Assembly (NCBI RefSeq): GCF_013372205.1
Contig: NZ_CP053831.1
Coordinates: 1,178,001 to 1,242,000, forward strand
DNA from: Campylobacter mucosalis
GTDB lineage: Bacteria > Campylobacterota > Campylobacteria > Campylobacterales > Campylobacteraceae
Direction of reading: 5' to 3'
Length of the DNA: 64,000 nt
Every line of letters starts with the position of its first letter. Positions within the stretch are counted from its first letter, which is position 1. The notes under the pieces are model-generated. The model saw nothing but the letters and a program-made list of their open reading frames with translations, was not told the DNA's origin and ran no database searches. The position numbers and the translations under genes were made by a program. This document shows, piece by piece, positions 44,726 to 55,303 of the stretch.

Positions 44726-46650
44726 AATATCAGTCCTCCCTCATCTTCTTCTTTTAAGATATCTTGCGTTGATGAGCTTTTAGGAAGCGGAGACTCGTTT
44801 GTGTAAAACTCGTCTATTCCATTAAATTTAGCCTTATAAACACCCTCAGGTTGTATGAAATTTCTCCTTAAATTTGGATACTGCTTCATATAGCTCTCCA
44901 TAAATTTTTTAAATACCGGAGCTGCTGTCCTACCACCACCCTCTAGCTTTTTCATAGGTGTATTATCGTCATTTCCATACCAAATCACAGCTTGGACATC
45001 TGGACTAAAACCGCAAAACCAGGCGTCAATATTGTTATTTGTGGTTCCGGTTTTACCAGCTATTTGAATACCAGCGATTTTAGCGTTTCTGCCAGTGCCG
45101 TTTTCAACGACATTTTGAAGCAAACTAGTCATCAAAAACGCCTGAGCAGGGTCGGTTACCTGCACCCTTGTGCTCTCTACTTTGTTGTATGTGCTGTATC
45201 TGTTTTCAATACTCTTTATCAAAGTTGGCGAAACCATCTCGCCCTCATTTGGGAAAATTGAGTAAAATTTTGCAAATTCCAAAGGGGATATACCAAAACT
45301 ACCAAGTGCGATAGATAAATTTGGTGGCATATCCTCAAATCCCATATCAATGAGCTCTTTTCTTACATAACTAAGCCCAAGGTCGTTTAATAGGTTTATC
45401 GTAGCTAAGTTTCTTGACTGCGTGAGCGCTTGTTTTAGCGTTATATAGCCACTAAAACCGCCACTATAATTTTTAGGCGTCCACTCTTTGCCATTACCCA
45501 TATCAAAGCTACGAGCTATATCTGCGACCTGTGATACAACGGAATATCCGTTATCTAGGGCGATTTGATAAATAAATGGCTTAAAGCTAGAACCTGGCTG
45601 ACGTTTGCTTTGAGTTGCTCTGTTATAGCTACTTTTGGCGTAATCAACCCCACCAACAAGGGCTAAAACCTCGCCAGTTTGCGGTCTAGTTACAACAATA
45701 GCACCATTTAACACCGCCGTATTTGCATTTTTATCACGTTTTAAAATTTCGTTGTAGCCAAATTTTAGTGCCTCTTGTGCCATATTTTGCACGTCTAAAT
45801 CGATCGTGCTTACGATTTTATAGCCTCCAGTTCGTATATCATCAACCTGCTTTGAAACCTCTTTTATAATCTCATCAACAACATAAGGTGCCTTGTTTTT
45901 ACTAAGCGTATCGTCAAAAACGGCAGGCTCTTCTAACACACCCTTTCTATACTCGTCCTCATTTATCCAGCCAATCGTATACATACGCTCTAATACGCGG
46001 TTTGCACGTCCAAGTGATAAATCAAGGTGTTTTGTGGGATCATACGAGCTTGGGGCTTTTGGCAAACCAACAAGAATGGCTATCTCTTTTAAGCTAAGCT
46101 CGTCTAAATTTTTCCTAAAATAGCCTTCAGCAGCGGTCTTTATGCCGTAATATCCGTGCCCAAAATACACGTGATTTAGGTATCGCTCTATAATCTGCTC
46201 TTTGCTTAGCTCCTCTTCAAGTTTGATAGCCAAAACTATCTCTTTAGCCTTTCGCATAAGCTTTTTTTCGCTACTTAGGGCTAAATTTTTAACAAGTTGC
46301 TGAGTTAGAGTTGAAGCACCCTCTACAAATTTTCTAGCCTTTATATCCTTTATAACCGCACGAGCTATCGCCTCATAATTTGCACCGCCGTGCTCAAAAT
46401 AACTAGTATCCTCAATGGCAACCAAGGCCTCTATAAGCCTTGGCGGTATCTCTTCATATGGTGTATAAATGCGGTTTTCTTCAAAAACGTTTGCGATAAG
46501 TTCATTATTTGTATCATAAATTTGCGTTGTGAGCTTTGGTTTATAGTCGATTATGCTGTATGCGTCAAACCTAACCTGAGAGTAAACCCAAACAAAACCA
46601 CCAGCCAAAACAGCCACACACAAAAAAACAAACCAAAGGATATATCTCAT
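44722..46650 (-). CDS. Penicillin-binding protein 1A (bifunctional)
   Basis: A 642-residue class A PBP. One membrane anchor (3-22) precedes a glycosyltransferase domain with catalytic Glu (about 80, VAIEDTSYFEHGG) and ASTLTQQLVKN. The transpeptidase domain has SxxK (about 353, QPGSSFKPF), SRN (TQSRNLATIN) and KTG (about 535, AGKTGTTNN). It polymerises and cross-links peptidoglycan. It is coupled to maf upstream and to the ComEA-like gene downstream. Confidence 0.95.
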   Translation of the reverse strand: MRYILWFVFLCVAVLAGGFVWVYSQVRFDAYSIIDYKPKLTTQIYDTNNELIANVFEENRIYTPYEEIPPRLIEALVAIEDTSYFEHGGANYEAIARAVIKDIKARKFVEGASTLTQQLVKNLALSSEKKLMRKAKEIVLAIKLEEELSKEQIIERYLNHVYFGHGYYGIKTAAEGYFRKNLDELSLKEIAILVGLPKAPSSYDPTKHLDLSLGRANRVLERMYTIGWINEDEYRKGVLEEPAVFDDTLSKNKAPYVVDEIIKEVSKQVDDIRTGGYKIVSTIDLDVQNMAQEALKFGYNEILKRDKNANTAVLNGAIVVTRPQTGEVLALVGGVDYAKSSYNRATQSKRQPGSSFKPFIYQIALDNGYSVVSQVADIARSFDMGNGKEWTPKNYSGGFSGYITLKQALTQSRNLATINLLNDLGLSYVRKELIDMGFEDMPPNLSIALGSFGISPLEFAKFYSIFPNEGEMVSPTLIKSIENRYSTYNKVESTRVQVTDPAQAFLMTSLLQNVVENGTGRNAKIAGIQIAGKTGTTNNNIDAWFCGFSPDVQAVIWYGNDDNTPMKKLEGGGRTAAPVFKKFMESYMKQYPNLRRNFIQPEGVYKAKFNGIDEFYTNESPLPKSSSTQDILKEEDEGGLIF

Positions 46651-47192
46651 AAAAATGCCTTTAAAATTTCTACATTAAGCCCACGTGCTGTGCTTGTGTT
46701 TCCATCTTGATGGATGATGTATTGCTTATTAAAACCCTCTATCATCATAGCTCCTGCCTTATCCATACAAAGTCCGCTTTTTATATACTCATCTACTAAT
46801 TTTTCATCAAATTTTGCAAACTTAAAGGTCGTTTGACTAACATTTAAAAGCTCAAATTTCTCGCCTAAAAATATCATCGCGGTTAGGACTTTAGCATAAT
46901 TGTCGCTTTGTATCATAAGCATTTTAAATGCGTCATCATAGTTTTTTGGTTTGCCTAAAATTTCGCCATCACAAACCACGCAACTATCGGCAAAAAGCAC
47001 ATTTTTAAGCTCTTTATGCACGGACATAAACTGCTGTTTTTTAGCCTTAGCTACTGACAAAACATATAAATTTGGGCTAATGTTTTTATCCACCACACTC
47101 TCATCAAAACTAAAATCAATCTGTTTAAAATCCACTTTCGCGTCGTTTAAAATTTCAGCCCTAGTTTGCGAACTTGATGCAAGGTAGATCAT
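46647..47192 (-). CDS. maf: Maf-family nucleoside triphosphate pyrophosphatase
   Basis: A 181-residue protein. IYLASSSQTRAEIL is the Maf N-terminal signature (S-S-x-x-R), and VLFADSCVVCDGEILGKPK matches the conserved central site. Maf enzymes hydrolyse non-canonical or dTTP/UTP nucleotides and influence septum formation. It overlaps PBP1A by 4 bases and the upstream membrane protein by 1. The order alaS-maf-pbp is conserved in Campylobacter. Confidence 0.92.
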   Translation of the reverse strand: MIYLASSSQTRAEILNDAKVDFKQIDFSFDESVVDKNISPNLYVLSVAKAKKQQFMSVHKELKNVLFADSCVVCDGEILGKPKNYDDAFKMLMIQSDNYAKVLTAMIFLGEKFELLNVSQTTFKFAKFDEKLVDEYIKSGLCMDKAGAMMIEGFNKQYIIHQDGNTSTARGLNVEILKAFL

Positions 47193-47692
47193 TAAAAATT
47201 CCTATACGCAACGCCAAGATAGATAGCACCGAGCGAAACGACTAAATTTAATGGTATAAAGTATTTTACGATTATTACAAAACTCTCATAAAATTCTATA
47301 CCTTCGTCGTTTTCTTTTGCTTTTATGCAATTTTTATAGCAGTAAATCATATAGGCAATATTTAAAACCAAAAACATACAAAGTGCGTGTTTTGTGGCTA
47401 TGATAGCCCTTGCCATAGGGTCAGCAGCCTTTATACTAAAGTCAAAACTACCGATAAAAAATCCACTCACTGCCATTAAAACCATAAAAATTATCGTTAA
47501 AAAACCAAGCGTTTTAAATGATTTTAATAAAATTTCAGAAACCAACTCTTCGTTATTTGAGTGCTGACGTAAAAAATACCCAGCAACAACCAAATAACAA
47601 ACCTGAATTCCCAAAAAAAGCGTAACCGAAGCCACGTGCAAAAAAGGGAAAAACTGCCCAAGCCTTGCAAATGCTATGTTGTATTCAGCCAT
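47192..47692 (-). CDS. Four-segment integral membrane protein of unknown function
   Basis: A 166-residue protein with four predicted membrane segments (about 16-37, 65-88, 100-122, 140-160). Conserved-looking histidines occur in PFLHVASVTLFLG and IIATKHALCM, a layout reminiscent of CopD or cytochrome b-like small membrane proteins; this is inference only. ATG 47692 overlaps the alaS stop by one base and its stop overlaps maf, so it is embedded in the alaS-maf-pbp operon. Confidence 0.7.
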   Translation of the reverse strand: MAEYNIAFARLGQFFPFLHVASVTLFLGIQVCYLVVAGYFLRQHSNNEELVSEILLKSFKTLGFLTIIFMVLMAVSGFFIGSFDFSIKAADPMARAIIATKHALCMFLVLNIAYMIYCYKNCIKAKENDEGIEFYESFVIIVKYFIPLNLVVSLGAIYLGVAYRNF

Positions 47693-50238
47693 CAAGACAG
47701 CTTCTCTTTTATAAATTTCACAGCAAAATCTTTTGCCTCGCCAAGTTTGCCTAAATCCTTGCCACCAGCAGTCGCAAAATCATCACGCCCACCGCCATTG
47801 CCACCTAAAATTTGAGCGACACTTTTTACCCACTCGCCAGCTTTTGCATTTGCGTTTTTAACTCCAGCGGCGATTGTAATTTTCTCATCTTTTGGTTGAA
47901 GTAGCATTACACAAACGCTCTCATTTGCGTTTTTAATCTCATCAATAATGCCCTTTATATCGCCGTTTTCTACCACTTCAACAGCTACTTTTACGCCGTT
48001 AATCTCGCTTAAATTTATAGCCTTGTTGTTACTTGCGTTTTTTAGCTCATCTTTTAGGGCTTTTATCTCGCCTTTAAGCTTTTTAACCGCTTCAAGTGGC
48101 TGGGCATTTTTTAGCTCATCTCTTAGTAAATTTAGCTCATCTCTTAAATTTAGTGCGTATTTTAGGGCTGACTTTGAGCAAATCGCCTCAATACGCCTAA
48201 CCCCAGCACTCACGCCACTCTCTTTTGTGATAAAAAATGCACCGATTTCGCTTACGTTTTTAACGTGTGTGCCACCACAAAGCTCTTTGCTAACATCGCC
48301 AAAGCTTACCACACGGACATTTTCGTCGTATTTTTCTCCAAAAAGTGCGATCGCTCCGCTGTTTTTAGCATCTTCTATATTCATTATCTCAGTCTTTGCC
48401 ACGGCTGCGTTTGCGATGGCTTCATTTACGAAATTCTCAATTTTACAAAGCTCATCATTGCTAAGTGCTTTTGGGTGTGAAAAGTCAAAACGAAGTTTAG
48501 TCGCTTCTACACTTGAACCAGCTTGTGCGATATGAGAGCCTAAAATTTTTCTTAAAGCAGCGTGAAGTAGGTGTGTAGCACTGTGATGACGTGCTATTTC
48601 GCTTCGCTCACTGCTTACGTTTAGGCTGACATTTTCGCCTATTTTTAGAGGTTTTTTGGTATTTATTTGTGATAAATTTAGTCCGTGAAATTTCTGCGTA
48701 TCAAGGACGTCAGCAAAATTTACAATCTCGCCACTATCGCCCTTTTGACCGCCACTTTGTGCGTAAAATGGCGTCTTATCAAACATCACCCAGCCAGCCC
48801 CATTTAGCTCATCTATCTCTTTAAAATTTTCATCTAAAAGGGCTAAAATTTTACTATTACTCTTTGTAGTATCATAGCCGATGAATTCATTCTCTCCAAA
48901 ACGCTCTAAAAGTGCCTTAAAATCGCCCTTCGTGCCCTTATCGCCACTGCCACGCCAAGCTGCTTTTGCACGTGCTTTTTGCTCTATCATAAGCGTTTCA
49001 AAACGCCCTTCATCTACTCTAAAACCCTTATCACGAAGCATATCGGCGGTTAAATCAAGTGGGAAGCCGTAAGTGTCATAAAGCTTAAATGCGACATCTC
49101 CGCTAAAAATTTCATCGGTTTTTGCAAGTTCAGCGTTAAATAGCTCCAAGCCACTTGCGATTGTGGCTAAAAATCGCTCCTCTTCAAGTCTGATTTGCTC
49201 TTTTACGCTATCTTTTTTCTCGTTTAAGTAGGCGTAGTGTCCGCCCATAAGCTCACAAACCTTATCAACTAGCTTATACATAAACGGCTCTTTAATGCCA
49301 AGCAAGTATCCGTGTCTAACGGCACGGCGTAAAATGCGTCTAAGCACGTAACCACGCCCTTCTTTGTCAAAATTTGTGCCTTGTGCGAGTAAAAATGTAA
49401 CTGAGCGGATATGATCGCTTATGACGCGGTAACTCGCCCCAGTTGCGTATTCGTAAGGCTTACCGCAAATTTTAGCCACTTCGTTAATATAAGGCATAAA
49501 AAGGTCGCTATCATAGTTGCTAAATTTGCCCTGCATTATCGCACTTACTCGTTCTAAGCCCATACCAGTGTCAATAGACGGCTTTGGTAGTGGCGTCATA
49601 GTGCCATCAGCTGAGCGTTCAAACTGCATAAATACTAAATTCCAAATCTCTAAAAAGCGGTCGCCATCTCCGCCCATATAATCCTCATCAGACGTGAAAT
49701 TTTGGGCTCCCTGATCGTAAAAAATCTCAGAGCAAGGCCCGCAAGGTCCAGTATCGCCCATAGCCCAGAAGTTATCCTTATCGCCAAAGCGGTAAATTCG
49801 CTCTTTTGCGATGTGTTTTTGCCACAGCTCATAGGCCTCATCATCACTTTCGTGAGTGGTTACATAAAGGCGATCTTTTGGTAGTTTTAAAACTTCTGTA
49901 ACAAATTCCCAAGCGTAAGCGATAGCGTCCTTTTTAAAATACTCGCCAAAGCTAAAATTTCCAAGCATCTCAAAAAATGTATGATGACGTGCGGTGTAGC
50001 CTACGTTATCAAGGTCGTTGTGCTTACCGCCTGCTCTTATGCAGGTCTGACAGCTAGTGCGAATAGGCGGATTTGGGCGTGGGACTTCGCCTGTAAAAAT
50101 GCTCTTAAACGGCACCATACCAGCGTTTGTAAATAAAAGCGTAGGGTCGTTTGGCACGAGTGGAGCGGAGGCTATGACCTCGTGTCCTTTTGATTTAAAA
50201 AAGTCAAGATATGCCTGTCTAACGTCTAAATTTTTCAT
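47692..50238 (-). CDS. alaS: Alanyl-tRNA synthetase
   Basis: An 848-residue class II synthetase. The catalytic domain includes [33 protein letters not shown] and [15 protein letters not shown]. The editing domain carries the zinc site [11 protein letters not shown] and CGGTHV. The C-Ala domain ends with an ELN-rich helix and a glycine-rich stretch ([16 protein letters not shown]). It attaches alanine to tRNA-Ala and clears mischarged Ser/Gly. It is the first gene of the alaS-membrane protein-maf-PBP1A-comEA unit. Confidence 0.97.
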   Translation of the reverse strand: MKNLDVRQAYLDFFKSKGHEVIASAPLVPNDPTLLFTNAGMVPFKSIFTGEVPRPNPPIRTSCQTCIRAGGKHNDLDNVGYTARHHTFFEMLGNFSFGEYFKKDAIAYAWEFVTEVLKLPKDRLYVTTHESDDEAYELWQKHIAKERIYRFGDKDNFWAMGDTGPCGPCSEIFYDQGAQNFTSDEDYMGGDGDRFLEIWNLVFMQFERSADGTMTPLPKPSIDTGMGLERVSAIMQGKFSNYDSDLFMPYINEVAKICGKPYEYATGASYRVISDHIRSVTFLLAQGTNFDKEGRGYVLRRILRRAVRHGYLLGIKEPFMYKLVDKVCELMGGHYAYLNEKKDSVKEQIRLEEERFLATIASGLELFNAELAKTDEIFSGDVAFKLYDTYGFPLDLTADMLRDKGFRVDEGRFETLMIEQKARAKAAWRGSGDKGTKGDFKALLERFGENEFIGYDTTKSNSKILALLDENFKEIDELNGAGWVMFDKTPFYAQSGGQKGDSGEIVNFADVLDTQKFHGLNLSQINTKKPLKIGENVSLNVSSERSEIARHHSATHLLHAALRKILGSHIAQAGSSVEATKLRFDFSHPKALSNDELCKIENFVNEAIANAAVAKTEIMNIEDAKNSGAIALFGEKYDENVRVVSFGDVSKELCGGTHVKNVSEIGAFFITKESGVSAGVRRIEAICSKSALKYALNLRDELNLLRDELKNAQPLEAVKKLKGEIKALKDELKNASNNKAINLSEINGVKVAVEVVENGDIKGIIDEIKNANESVCVMLLQPKDEKITIAAGVKNANAKAGEWVKSVAQILGGNGGGRDDFATAGGKDLGKLGEAKDFAVKFIKEKLS

Positions 50239-50336
50239 CGTTTTTCCTATCTAAATTTAAAAATGCTAGATTTTAGCGAAAAAAATATTTTAAATTTATA
50301 AAATAAAATTTTAGCTGTTTAAAAGTCGTTTAAAAC

Positions 50337-50342
50337 TATAAT
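50337..50342 (+). promoter_or_regulatory. -10 element for the oxidoreductase-hemH operon
   Basis: Perfect TATAAT 29 bases upstream of the ATG, in an AT-rich tract. GAGG stands at ribosome-site distance from the start. Confidence 0.55.
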
Positions 50343-50371
50343 ATAAATATCACATCAACCTGAGGTTAAAA

Positions 50372-51244
50372 ATGAAGCTAAAAGTCGGTATAGTCGGCTA
50401 TAAAAATGGAGGCAAAGCACATTATAGTGAGCTTAGACGCTCCGACAAATTCGAAGTTTGTGGCATTTTTGAAGAAGATGGGGTAGATGAGTATTGTCGT
50501 GCCCAAACATATAGTGATTTTAAGCAGTTTATAGAAAATAGCAAACCACAAGTCTTGGTCTTGTGTCTTGATGAAAATGATGTTTTTAAGGCGTATTGCG
50601 AGTGCATAAAACACTGCAAAAACATACTCATATCGCGTCCGATTTGCAAAACACAAGATGAGTTGTCGCAGATGAAATACCTTAGCTTAAAAAACGAAAC
50701 AAAAACGGCACTATGCCTATCTTCTAGATTTAATCCAGTTATATTATCTCTGCTTAAGGCTTTAAAAAAAGATGATGAAATTTTTAGTATTGAGATTTTT
50801 AACTCCACCAATAAAAAGGACGCAAACATCATAAACGAGCTAACTCTTTGCGACATAGATCTTGCAAAACTCATAGCAAATAGCGATATACACGAGCTTG
50901 ACTGCTCTTTTACAAATCGTGCAAACTCAAAAAGTTCTGACAATGCTATGATAAAAATAAAATTTAAAAATCAAATTTTAGCAAGTATAACAAACTCTCT
51001 TACAAGTCAGCTAAATAGGCATTTTGTCGTAGTTAATGCCACAAGTGGAGCGTATTTTGCCGATCTTATCGGACTAAAGCTTCATCAGCTAAACGAGAGT
51101 GGGCAGATAAATTTAAAAGTAAATAGCGAGATTAGTGAGCTTAAAGTCCTTTATGATGAGTTTTTTGGGCTTATTTACAATGCAAAAAACGACACCATAG
51201 CACTACTTGATGACGCGATTAAAATTCGTGGGTTTATATCTTGA
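50372..51244 (+). CDS. Gfo/Idh/MocA-type oxidoreductase-like protein
   Basis: A 290-residue protein with an N-terminal Rossmann-like start KVGIVGYKNGGKAHYSEL. The nucleotide loop GYKNGG departs from the usual GxGxxG. EEDGVDEYCRAQTYSDFKQF resembles the D-x-Y-x-DFxxLL region of Gfo/Idh/MocA enzymes. The C-terminal part is less conserved. It corresponds by position to the C. jejuni oxidoreductase next to hemH. The substrate is unknown. Its stop overlaps the hemH TTG start. Confidence 0.8.
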   Translation: MKLKVGIVGYKNGGKAHYSELRRSDKFEVCGIFEEDGVDEYCRAQTYSDFKQFIENSKPQVLVLCLDENDVFKAYCECIKHCKNILISRPICKTQDELSQMKYLSLKNETKTALCLSSRFNPVILSLLKALKKDDEIFSIEIFNSTNKKDANIINELTLCDIDLAKLIANSDIHELDCSFTNRANSKSSDNAMIKIKFKNQILASITNSLTSQLNRHFVVVNATSGAYFADLIGLKLHQLNESGQINLKVNSEISELKVLYDEFFGLIYNAKNDTIALLDDAIKIRGFIS

Positions 51245-52176
51245 AAAAGCTTATCTTACTTTTAAATATGGGTGGTGCAAATAGCCTTGATGATGTGGCT
51301 GTTTTTTTAAAAAATATGTTTAACGATCCTTGCATTTTAGGGGTTAAAAATCCATTTTTACGTAAAATTTTAGCAAATTTTATAACAAAACTTCGCCTAA
51401 AACCAGCACAAGAAAACTATAAAAAAATAGGCGGAAAATCGCCGATTTTAGATATCACAGACCTGCTTTGTAAAAAGCTAAATTTACAAGCAACTAATGA
51501 AGTAAAATTTGACTATGCGATGAACTATACGGCTCCGTTTGTAAAAGATGTTTTATCAAAGTATAAAAGCATAAACGAGATAGTTGTATTTCCGCTATAT
51601 CCGCACCACTCTGTAACAACGATAACTTCAAGCCTAAATGACTTTTACAAAGCTTATAACGAACTTAAGCTAAATGCCAAAGTGCGTGAGATACCAGAGT
51701 TTTACACGTCTGAAATTTACAATCAGATCATAATAAACTCCATAAAATCTAAAATTTCAAACGCAAATGAAAATGAAATTTCGTTAATATTTTCTGCACA
51801 CTCTTTGCCGATTAAGACTATAAAAAATGGCGATTTATACGAAAAACACGTGACAGAGCATGTGCAAATTTTAAAAAATTTGCTAGAAAAAAATGGGCTT
51901 AAATTTAAAGAGATTATTTTAGCTTATCAGTCAAGGCTTGGTCCGGTAAAGTGGCTTGAGCCAAATTTGAGCGAAATTTTAAATAATCTAGATAGCAAAA
52001 AAGCACTTATATATCCGCTGTCATTTTGCATTGACAACTCAGAAACTGTATTTGAGTTAGCGATCGAATACGCACATATCGCAAAAGAGCTAGAATTTGA
52101 ATTTTACGAGGTTTGCGAGTGTCCAAACGATAGCGATGACTTTGTGAAATTTATACAGGACAAAATTAAGGAATAA
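51241..52176 (+). CDS. hemH: Ferrochelatase
   Basis: A 311-residue protein. It inserts Fe(II) into protoporphyrin IX, the last step of haem synthesis. LLLNMGGANSLDDVAVFLKN at the start, FSAHSLPIKTIKNGDLY with the metal-site His, and YQSRLGPVKWLEP with the conserved WLxP are all visible. The start is TTG 51241 overlapping the upstream stop as TTGA; no better ATG is in frame before the conserved region. It supplies haem, a possible link to the cytochrome and chemoreceptor genes at the other end of the window, though not in an operon with them. Confidence 0.93.
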   Translation: MKKLILLLNMGGANSLDDVAVFLKNMFNDPCILGVKNPFLRKILANFITKLRLKPAQENYKKIGGKSPILDITDLLCKKLNLQATNEVKFDYAMNYTAPFVKDVLSKYKSINEIVVFPLYPHHSVTTITSSLNDFYKAYNELKLNAKVREIPEFYTSEIYNQIIINSIKSKISNANENEISLIFSAHSLPIKTIKNGDLYEKHVTEHVQILKNLLEKNGLKFKEIILAYQSRLGPVKWLEPNLSEILNNLDSKKALIYPLSFCIDNSETVFELAIEYAHIAKELEFEFYEVCECPNDSDDFVKFIQDKIKE

Positions 52177-52207
52177 AATTTGCTTTATCTTTGATAAAGG
52201 AGAGCAA

Positions 52208-52627
52208 ATGAAAATCACTCAAAATGCAGATATCCTAAATAAAATGGTGCCAAATAATGCTGCCAAAAGTGACGTAAAATTTGATGATATACTCGCATTT
52301 AACGTAAAACAGCTAGAAAAAGAGCAAAATTTCACGCAAGAGGTTGAACAGTTTAGAAAAAATCTAAGCAAATTTGGTGCGTCTGGCTATCTAGCAAAGC
52401 TTAATGAAGAAAAGATAGAGCAAAAAGTCGCAATAAAAAGGGCTGAGCTAATGGAAAAAATGGGGCTAAATAGCGAGAATTTAAAAAACCCTGACAAAGC
52501 CGAATTAAACGCAATTTTAGAAGAGCTTTTGGCTGAATATAAAAAAGAGCTTTTAACACAGGCTCAAAACAACACGATCCTTGAACGAGCCCAAAAAAGC
52601 TATCTAACTCAAAAAATAGCACTCTAG
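52208..52627 (+). CDS. Small helical protein of unknown function
   Basis: A 139-residue soluble protein, almost entirely helical and charged, with no signal peptide or membrane segment. It begins MKITQNADILNKMVPNNAA, a polar N-terminus resembling flagellar export chaperones or hook-related proteins, and KRAELMEKMGLNSENLKN sits mid-protein. I do not recognise the family. ATG 52208 has AAAGGAG at 5-6 bases, so it is well translated. It follows hemH by 31 bases and faces the flagellar/PBP block on the other strand. Confidence 0.6.
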   Translation: MKITQNADILNKMVPNNAAKSDVKFDDILAFNVKQLEKEQNFTQEVEQFRKNLSKFGASGYLAKLNEEKIEQKVAIKRAELMEKMGLNSENLKNPDKAELNAILEELLAEYKKELLTQAQNNTILERAQKSYLTQKIAL

Positions 52628-52666
52628 CCTCTTTGCTGTCTGAAATTTAGCTAGTCTTTAGCCTCT

Positions 52667-54487
52667 TTAATCTTTGCCGGTTTGGCTCTTTATCTTTGCC
52701 AAATCGGCTTGTATATCCTCCGCGGACGGCACTAAATACCCCTCACTAACGAGCAAATCAACAGTCTTTTTAAATACTGGCAAAGCACTTTGAGCACCAA
52801 AATAGTAGTATTTTTTCTTTGGCTCTCTTGCTAAAACGCCTATTGTGTAGCTATTTCCCTTTTTGTCATTTGCAAAACCAAAAAATGAGCCGTTATATAA
52901 ATTTGCGTATCCGCCAGATCTTGAAGCGATGTGTGCGGTGCCTGTCTTGCCACCAACCTCTATGCCTGGCGTTCTAGCCTTTTTGCCAGTGCCGTCCTCG
53001 ACGACTTTTATTAAAACCCATTTCATCTGTTTAGCCACTTCCTGACTTATGGCTTGTTTTGGTGGAGTTACATCTGGAATATCAAAAATGACACCATTTC
53101 TCTCAAGATGATCGGCTAACATTGGCGTTAGTATAACCCCTTTGTTGTTAAACGCATTGTACGCCTTCATAAGTTGCATAAATGTTGCAGTAAGCCCGTA
53201 TCCGTAGCTAACCGTTCCTTTATAAGTTTCTGAATTTAACTTATTTATCGGCGGGATAATGCCAGCTTGCTCATAAGGCATATCTATATCTGTTTTTTGA
53301 GAAAAGCCAAATTTCATAAGCCCGTCATAAATCTGCACTCCGCTAAGACGGCTAGATAGTACGACCATACCGATGTTTGAGCTCTCCTTGATAATATCAG
53401 CAGCTGGCATATAATCAGCCGGGTGAGTGTCCCTAATAGTTCGTTTGCCAAGCTTATACTCGCCGTTATATGTCTTTATCCTCTCAGTTGTAGTGACCTT
53501 TTTTTCACTTAGAAGTATCGAAAAAATAAAGGGCTTAAAAACAGATCCAACCTCATAAGCGTATTCGGTTGCGGTGGAATTTAAAGCTCTGTAATCTTGC
53601 TTTTTGATGTTTGAGGGATCATACCTTGAACTTGAAGCAAGGGCTAAAATTTTACCGGTATTGCTATGCATAACACAAACTATAATCTCTTGTGCGTCTA
53701 AAAACTCGCGTCTTTCATCTAAAATTTTCTCAAGCATAGTTTGAAATTTCAGCGAAACAGATAGGACGACGTTATAGCCGTCAACCCTATTGGCAATGTT
53801 TGAGTCACTGGTAAAAACTATATTGTTTCCAACATCTCTTGGACCTATGAGCTTAGCGTCTTGGGCTGGTGCAAGATAGCGTTCATAACTTCTTTCTATG
53901 CCTTTTGTTCCGCTGACTTTAGTTATTTTATTATCCTCTTTTTTTCTTGTGTAACCTATAATCGGCGTTAGTGCGTCCTTTGCCATAAACGTTCTATTTT
54001 GTCCGCTCTCAACAACATCTATGCCACTTAGCCTAGCAAGTCCGGTCTTTGGGTCGCGATATGATATGAAAATGCTTTTTTTATAAAGCCTTCTGGCAAG
54101 CTCTCTAAGGTATGCTGCGTCTTTTGCTTCAACGGTATAAGATAGCGTTACTAAACCTTTTGTGGAATTTATAATACTCTCTATCTTTTTTGGATCGTCG
54201 TTTGTATAAAGCGAATAGAGCTTGATAAATAGATCTTTTTTGTTTGGGTCTATGTTTCTAGTATCTAGCATAACCTTATATAGCTTTTGGCTATGAGCCA
54301 CGCTAAAACCATCTTTTGTAATAATGGAGCCTCTAAGAGCGGTATTTATCTCGCTTGTTTGCAGTCTTGGTAGCTTTCTTTCGATACTTGCTCTATAAAA
54401 AACTACCGCGATGAATATTATAACCCCAAATGTTATAAATAAAAATATAAATGTTATTTTTGACTTTTTAGGGTTTGTTTGAATCAT
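52667..54487 (-). CDS. Class B penicillin-binding protein (PBP2/FtsI-like transpeptidase)
   Basis: A 606-residue protein. A membrane anchor (11-32) is followed by a PBP-dimer domain and a transpeptidase domain. The catalytic motifs are SVFKPF (Ser about 311), SSN (about 369) and KTGTAH (about 515). It cross-links peptidoglycan for septation or elongation; its position after fliE matches C. jejuni pbpB/ftsI (Cj0525c). It begins 5 bases after fliE, so a division-type transpeptidase is transcribed with flagellar rod genes. Confidence 0.93.
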   Translation of the reverse strand: MIQTNPKKSKITFIFLFITFGVIIFIAVVFYRASIERKLPRLQTSEINTALRGSIITKDGFSVAHSQKLYKVMLDTRNIDPNKKDLFIKLYSLYTNDDPKKIESIINSTKGLVTLSYTVEAKDAAYLRELARRLYKKSIFISYRDPKTGLARLSGIDVVESGQNRTFMAKDALTPIIGYTRKKEDNKITKVSGTKGIERSYERYLAPAQDAKLIGPRDVGNNIVFTSDSNIANRVDGYNVVLSVSLKFQTMLEKILDERREFLDAQEIIVCVMHSNTGKILALASSSRYDPSNIKKQDYRALNSTATEYAYEVGSVFKPFIFSILLSEKKVTTTERIKTYNGEYKLGKRTIRDTHPADYMPAADIIKESSNIGMVVLSSRLSGVQIYDGLMKFGFSQKTDIDMPYEQAGIIPPINKLNSETYKGTVSYGYGLTATFMQLMKAYNAFNNKGVILTPMLADHLERNGVIFDIPDVTPPKQAISQEVAKQMKWVLIKVVEDGTGKKARTPGIEVGGKTGTAHIASRSGGYANLYNGSFFGFANDKKGNSYTIGVLAREPKKKYYYFGAQSALPVFKKTVDLLVSEGYLVPSAEDIQADLAKIKSQTGKD

Positions 54488-54492
54488 AAATT

Positions 54493-54786
54493 TTAAATTT
54501 GTGTTCTTGCGATTTCTTTGTATGCACTAAGGGCTTTGTTGCGAATTTCAAGCATTAGCTTCATACTTGTTTCTGCTTTGCCTATGGCGATAGCGGCTTG
54601 GTGAAGATCTTTTACCTCGCCAGTAGCAAGATCAGCAATAGCCTTGTCTGCATTTTCTTGAACCTTATTTAGCTCTTTTAGCGAGTTATCAAGCATACTA
54701 GCAAAATCGCCAGTAGCACTACTTTTTGACTTGGTTTTTTCTAAATTTTCTGACGATATTAGTCCAACTCTTGAAATTTCATTCAT
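54493..54786 (-). CDS. fliE: Flagellar hook-basal body protein FliE
   Basis: A 97-residue FliE, the adaptor between the MS ring and the rod. DFASMLDNSLKELNKVQENA and LHQAAIAIGKAETSMKLMLE with a C-terminal helix are characteristic. Its ATG overlaps the flgC stop as TAATG, so it is coupled. It is exported by the flagellar type III system and has no Sec signal. Confidence 0.94.
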   Translation of the reverse strand: MNEISRVGLISSENLEKTKSKSSATGDFASMLDNSLKELNKVQENADKAIADLATGEVKDLHQAAIAIGKAETSMKLMLEIRNKALSAYKEIARTQI

Positions 54787-55292
54787 TATGATTGTCCTCC
54801 GATAAGCTGTATAGCGCTTTGAGCTATACTTTTTGCACTTTGAAATGCAGCCACATTAGCCTGATACGCTCTAGTGGCTTCTATTAGGTTACTCATCTCT
54901 ATAACAGGATTGATATTTGGATATGCGACGTAGCCTTCGGCGTTTGCGTCTGGATGAGATGGGTCATATTTTAAAGTAAAATCCTTATCATCACGCACGA
55001 CCTTGTCAACTAAAACGCCCATAACAGTAGGAAACGCCTCCTTTGGTGCGTCTGGATCGTCAATAGGATTTTCATACTCTAGCATATTGTTTTGTTTTTT
55101 TAGCTCGTTATTTAGGACTTTATTAAAATCAAAAGCCTTAAAAACAACATCTTGGCGTCTATATGGACCACCTTCTGCTGTGCGAGTTGTGTTTGCGTTT
55201 GCTATGTTTGAGCTTATTACGTTCATTCTGAAGCGTTGGGCACTAAGCCCGTATCCGCTTATGTCAAAATCATTTAAATATGTTCTGCTCAT
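54786..55292 (-). CDS. flgC: Flagellar basal-body rod protein FlgC
   Basis: A 168-residue FlgC. The N-terminal rod motif is NVISSNIANANTTRTAEGGP, and the C-terminal helix EMSNLIEATRAYQANVAAFQ is the conserved flagellar rod/hook tail. It forms part of the proximal rod with FlgB and FlgF. It lies 11 bases downstream of flgB. Confidence 0.95.
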   Translation of the reverse strand: MSRTYLNDFDISGYGLSAQRFRMNVISSNIANANTTRTAEGGPYRRQDVVFKAFDFNKVLNNELKKQNNMLEYENPIDDPDAPKEAFPTVMGVLVDKVVRDDKDFTLKYDPSHPDANAEGYVAYPNINPVIEMSNLIEATRAYQANVAAFQSAKSIAQSAIQLIGGQS

Positions 55293-55303
55293 TACGCCCT
55301 CTT

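Noticed and set aside
47192-47692. Firm assignment of the alaS-maf membrane protein as CopD or cytochrome b
   Set aside because: Only topology and scattered histidines fit; no family motif is present.
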